Assembly (NCBI RefSeq): GCF_002240225.1
Contig: NZ_CP022584.1
Coordinates: forward strand, 2,825,501 to 2,889,500
DNA from: Paenibacillus physcomitrellae
Lineage (GTDB): Bacteria > Bacillota > Bacilli > Paenibacillales > Paenibacillaceae
DNA: 64,000 nucleotides
Direction: 5' to 3'
Each line of letters begins with the position of its first letter. Within the stretch, counting starts at the first letter, position 1. Both the position numbers and the translations under genes were made by a program. Below are positions 61,613 to 64,000 of the stretch, piece after piece. The notes under the pieces were generated by a model. It was not told the origin of the DNA, did not search any database, and saw only the letters and a program-made list of their open reading frames with translations.

Positions 61613-61951
61613 TTGGATTACACTAAACTCGGAAAGAGATTACGGGAAGAACGACTAAAATTGAATCTTACTCAGGAAAAGTTAGCTGAAAAAGTTGAAG
61701 TTTCTGAGGCATATATAGGGCAGATTGAACGGGGAGAAAGAAGCCTATCTTTGGATACGTTAATTAAACTGGTTAATCAATTTGGTGTTACAGTAGATTT
61801 TTTATTGCAAGATTCAGTTAGCTCAAACAATGAGCAATTTTTTGAAGCATTAAAACAGATAGTCAATAATCGTAGTATTCAAGAAAAGCAAATGGCACTT
61901 GACATGTTGAAAGTCCTGTTTTCTCACCTCGACCACTTGAACGAACAGTAA
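61613..61951 (+). CDS. XRE-family repressor (SinR-like HTH)
   Basis: The protein has 112 residues from TTG 61613 with GGGGGTA seven bases upstream. Residues 5-64 form a canonical XRE helix-turn-helix (GKRLREERLKLNLTQEKLAEKVEVSEAYIGQIERGERSLSLDTLIKLVNQFGV, split here by helices). A short helical tail probably dimerises. It is divergent from the small peptide operon and is a likely regulator of that operon or of the recombination genes. Confidence 0.88.
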   Translation: MDYTKLGKRLREERLKLNLTQEKLAEKVEVSEAYIGQIERGERSLSLDTLIKLVNQFGVTVDFLLQDSVSSNNEQFFEALKQIVNNRSIQEKQMALDMLKVLFSHLDHLNEQ

Positions 61952-61963
61952 TGTAGTTCTCAT

Positions 61964-62002
61964 GAAAAAGAACATAGTCGCTACATGTGACCATGTTCTT
62001 TT
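61964..62002. terminator. bidirectional hairpin between XRE gene and radC
   Basis: AAAAAGAACAT (from 61965) pairs with ATGTTCTTTT (to 62002), with an inner GTC/GAC pairing. It overlaps the end of radC. Confidence 0.7.
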
Positions 62003-62592
62003 AAGCTATAGTAACTGTTGTCTCCTATAATTATATGATCTAGCAGATCAATACCGACTATTTCCCCTACTTCATACAGCCGTTTAGTAATCTGAATATC
62101 TTCTTGACTCGGAGTTGGATCACCACTTGGATGATTGTGTATGCATATAAAGGAAGCACTACAATGTTTGATTGCTGCACGGAAAACCTCCCTCGGATGT
62201 ACAATAGCAGCATTGAGTGATCCGACTGAGATAGTTTCTTTAAAGATCAAACGATTCTTTGTATTTAAGAAAAGGCAGATAAAGTGCTCCTTGGTTAAAT
62301 GTCTTAATTCTGGGGCTAACAAATACTGAACATCCTTAGGGCTCTGTATAGTGTAGTGATCCTCATAGCTTGGGATAGAAAGGACTTTTGTCAGTCGAAA
62401 TAACGCCATTATTTGTTGCGCTCTCCTCGTTCCAATTCCTTTAAGCCGTATTAGCTGCTGTTCACTCGCATCCAACAATTCACTTGTTGTAGGGAAATTC
62501 TGAAACAGCTCTTGAATTAGATAACTATCCTGTTTCTCGCAAAGAGATACTGATAGAAGCTGTTTTATTTCGTTTTTTCTGTAATCAGTCAT
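61981..62592 (-). CDS. radC: RadC-family JAB/MPN-domain protein
   Basis: The protein has 203 residues from ATG 62592 (GGAGGT seven bases upstream). An N-terminal helix-hairpin-helix region (LIRLKGIGTRRAQQIMALFRL) is followed by the JAMM metallo-domain HNHPSGDPTPSQED with the upstream Glu (FKETISVG) and downstream SYYSL. RadC-like proteins are common on mobile elements and their role is unclear, despite the old DNA-repair name. It overlaps the end of the serine recombinase gene by eight bases, so the two are co-expressed. Confidence 0.93.
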   Translation of the reverse strand: MTDYRKNEIKQLLSVSLCEKQDSYLIQELFQNFPTTSELLDASEQQLIRLKGIGTRRAQQIMALFRLTKVLSIPSYEDHYTIQSPKDVQYLLAPELRHLTKEHFICLFLNTKNRLIFKETISVGSLNAAIVHPREVFRAAIKHCSASFICIHNHPSGDPTPSQEDIQITKRLYEVGEIVGIDLLDHIIIGDNSYYSLKEHGHM

Positions 62593-63223
62593 TTTTGATA
62601 CCTCCAATTGTTTGCCTTTTTAGAAGCTCTTCATATTCATTTACTCTTCTATAAAAAGTCCTCCGCTTCATTCCTAATTTCTCTATAGCCTTTACTCCGG
62701 TTATTTCTCCTAAATTCCATTCGTTGTAGATCTTAATAAACATTTCATCAATTTCTCTCTTCGGGCGCCCAAACCTCACACCTTCGGCCTTTGCAACTTC
62801 AATTCCCTCTGCCTGTCGTTGCCTATTTTTCTTTCTCTCTTGTTCGGCCACATATGCCAGCAGGCTTAAAAATTGGTCCTCCATAACCTTTCCAAAATCA
62901 CCCATCCTTTTAAATTTCCTAGAATCAAATAGTGTTTCATTATCTAGGCAAATAATATCTGCTTTTACTTCACGGGTAATATACTTCCATTCAGCTATAA
63001 TTCCTTCATAGTCACGCCCTAAACGATCTAATGCATCGATGTAAATTAGGTCACCTTCGCGAATCATTAGACGCATTGCTTGATAGCGTGGGCGATTAAA
63101 ATCCTTTCCACTCAACTTATCCAGGAATACATATCTTTCATCAATTCCAAGCTCCCTGAATTTCAATAGTTGCCTTTCTGGATTTTGGTCTTTAGCCGAT
63201 ACTCGACCATACCCCATTTCCAT
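62585..63223 (-). CDS. serine recombinase (resolvase/invertase family)
   Basis: The protein has 212 residues. The N-terminal catalytic domain has YGRVSAKDQNPERQL (nucleophile Ser), LDRLGRD and the conserved Arg residues. It is followed by helix E and a helix-turn-helix (GEITGVKAIEKLGMKRRTFYRRVNEY). Its length fits small serine resolvases/invertases rather than large phage integrases. GGAGGGG lies six bases before ATG 63223. It may resolve co-integrates, invert a segment or act as a second recombinase beside the tyrosine integrase. Confidence 0.93.
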   Translation of the reverse strand: MEMGYGRVSAKDQNPERQLLKFRELGIDERYVFLDKLSGKDFNRPRYQAMRLMIREGDLIYIDALDRLGRDYEGIIAEWKYITREVKADIICLDNETLFDSRKFKRMGDFGKVMEDQFLSLLAYVAEQERKKNRQRQAEGIEVAKAEGVRFGRPKREIDEMFIKIYNEWNLGEITGVKAIEKLGMKRRTFYRRVNEYEELLKRQTIGGIKND

Positions 63224-63363
63224 CTATTCTATTCCCCTCCTTTTTCATGCCATATTGTCTACGAACTGAATGGCACATGCCAAAAGACTTTTAATAACGT
63301 TTTGACATATGCATTTAATCTTTCTGAGACAGTGCCAAAAAGCATGCGTTTTGCTACAAAGTA
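63224..63363. other. spacer between recombinase and integrase genes
   Basis: AT-rich DNA; no gene is seen. It probably contains the recombinase promoter. Confidence 0.35.
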
Positions 63364-63394
63364 AAAGAAGCAACCTATGAAAGATTGCTTCTTT
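63364..63394. terminator. terminator of the integrase gene
   Basis: AAAGAAGCAA (63364-63373) pairs perfectly with TTGCTTCTTT (63385-63394), and TTTTAC follows on the minus strand. Confidence 0.8.
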
Positions 63395-63433
63395 GATAAA
63401 TTAGTACATTTGAGTAAAGAATTCTTATTTCAC

Positions 63434-64000
63434 TTATTCCTTTCTCAAAGCATTACTCATAGCACTGACAGTACTCTTGTGCGTTTTATCAAAACGATGG
63501 GTATATATTCTACTTGTTGTAGAAATATCACTATGTCCTAATGCCTGAGATATTGCTAAGAGATCTACTCCCTCTTCGTACAAGACGCTGGCAAATGAGT
63601 GCCTTAAATCGTGTAATCTGGCTTTAGGAAAATTGTTCCTTTGGATAAATTCATTGAATCTTTCTGTAATAGAATTCACTCTGTACGGTTTACCATCATC
63701 ACGTGTAAACACATACTCACTGTCTATATAATCTTTTCCGAGGGTTTGCTTAAAGCTTCTCTGTTGCTCTAAAGTTTTCTGTAGAACTTCAATTACTTCA
63801 TTATTTAAGAATAACGTTCTTTTGCTCTTTTCAGTTTTCGGAGCCTTTACGACTACATCCTTACCGGCACTCGTTCTGACCTCTTGAATCTGTAGAGTAC
63901 AATTATTAAAATCGATTGATTTCCATTTCAAACCACATATCTCCTCCCGCCGTAGTCCTAAATAAATTGAAAGTGTTACAGGTAACTCGAGCTTTGTTTC
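63434..64000 (-). CDS. int: tyrosine recombinase/phage integrase, C-terminal part
   Basis: The frame is open through the window edge; 188 codons of the catalytic domain are visible. The five-residue active site is recognisable: Arg in [12 protein letters not shown], Lys in the beta hairpin ([12 protein letters not shown]), [17 protein letters not shown] and nucleophile Tyr in SRIYTHRF. The N-terminal SAM-like core-binding domain is outside. It most likely integrated the island at the tmRNA/tRNA-like site near 58.9 kb, though the matching att site beyond the window must be seen to confirm it. Confidence 0.95.
   Translation of the reverse strand, partial: ETKLELPVTLSIYLGLRREEICGLKWKSIDFNNCTLQIQEVRTSAGKDVVVKAPKTEKSKRTLFLNNEVIEVLQKTLEQQRSFKQTLGKDYIDSEYVFTRDDGKPYRVNSITERFNEFIQRNNFPKARLHDLRHSFASVLYEEGVDLLAISQALGHSDISTTSRIYTHRFDKTHKSTVSAMSNALRKE

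Larger units (their letters stand above)
58901..64000. mobile_element. integrative mobile island, left part
   Basis: The island begins at the RNA-gene fragment, has AT-rich DNA, two XRE regulators, RadC, a serine recombinase and a tyrosine integrase, and runs past the window edge. The intact RNA gene should lie beyond the other end. Whether it is a prophage, ICE or satellite cannot be told from this part. Confidence 0.7.

Overview
The window looks like a chromosome segment of a Paenibacillus-type soil Firmicute. The genes have strong Shine-Dalgarno sites, TTG/GTG starts and moderately high GC, and they encode an S-layer-anchored GH10 xylanase, a GH18 chitinase, a YesM/YesN-type two-component system beside a sugar ABC transporter, a T-box threonyl-tRNA synthetase, and a ydjFGHI-like PspA operon. 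The species assignment is inference. The last 5 kb is clearly AT-richer and is a mobile island that continues past the window.

Layout. 1-4.4 kb: end of an isochorismatase-family hydrolase, a 14-TM drug exporter, MsrA and a threonine-aldolase-like enzyme. 4.5-12.1 kb: an MHYT-GGDEF-EAL c-di-GMP enzyme, then an unusual three-gene operon (KaiC-like ATPase, 80-residue winged-helix-like protein, PocR/GAF/LuxR regulator), then an MscS channel. 12.2-18.4 kb: uridine kinase, a TetR/MMPL exporter pair with a visible operator, a promoter plus c-di-GMP-I riboswitch with no recognisable gene behind it, and a DUF1304 protein. 18.5-23.7 kb: MFS/LysR divergent pair and a shortened ThrRS behind three tandem T-boxes. 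23.7-28.8 kb: chitinase and a domain-swapped GH3 beta-glucosidase. 28.9-32.7 kb: the PspA operon. 32.8-42.9 kb: aldo-keto reductase, a MetE-like methyltransferase, a UDG-like protein, an HD nucleotidase, phosphoketolase with its GntR regulator, and then a second, decayed, collinear copy of the MetE-like/UDG-like/HD block with a MEDS-PAS histidine kinase in the middle. 42.9-44.6 kb: soluble chemotaxis-type protein, YdjO-like protein and a cold-shock protein with a hairpin/U-tract leader. 44.7-54 kb: two-component system, sugar ABC transporter, MGH1/GH63-like hydrolase and an AraC/GyrI-like regulator. 54.1-57.9 kb: xylanase behind a duplicated promoter segment with two cre-like sites. 58.1-58.8 kb: an IS200-type element. 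58.9 kb to the end: island inserted at the 3' end of a tmRNA- or tRNA-like gene, with two XRE regulators, small membrane peptides, a Cu-amine-oxidase-N-domain secreted protein, RadC, a serine recombinase and a tyrosine integrase cut by the window edge.

Two themes tie the genes together. One is plant and fungal polysaccharide use: xylanase, chitinase, GH3, the MGH1-like hydrolase with its ABC transporter, and phosphoketolase for pentose carbon. The other is signalling: c-di-GMP enzyme and riboswitch, the KaiC-like/LuxR operon, a sporulation-type kinase, and a PspA operon with an ECF-like promoter. The most notable items are the KaiC-like operon, the orphan c-di-GMP riboswitch transcript, the T-box-controlled ThrRS that lacks its TGS domain and editing residues, the decayed segmental duplication, and 12-bp tandem repeats in several intergenic regions.
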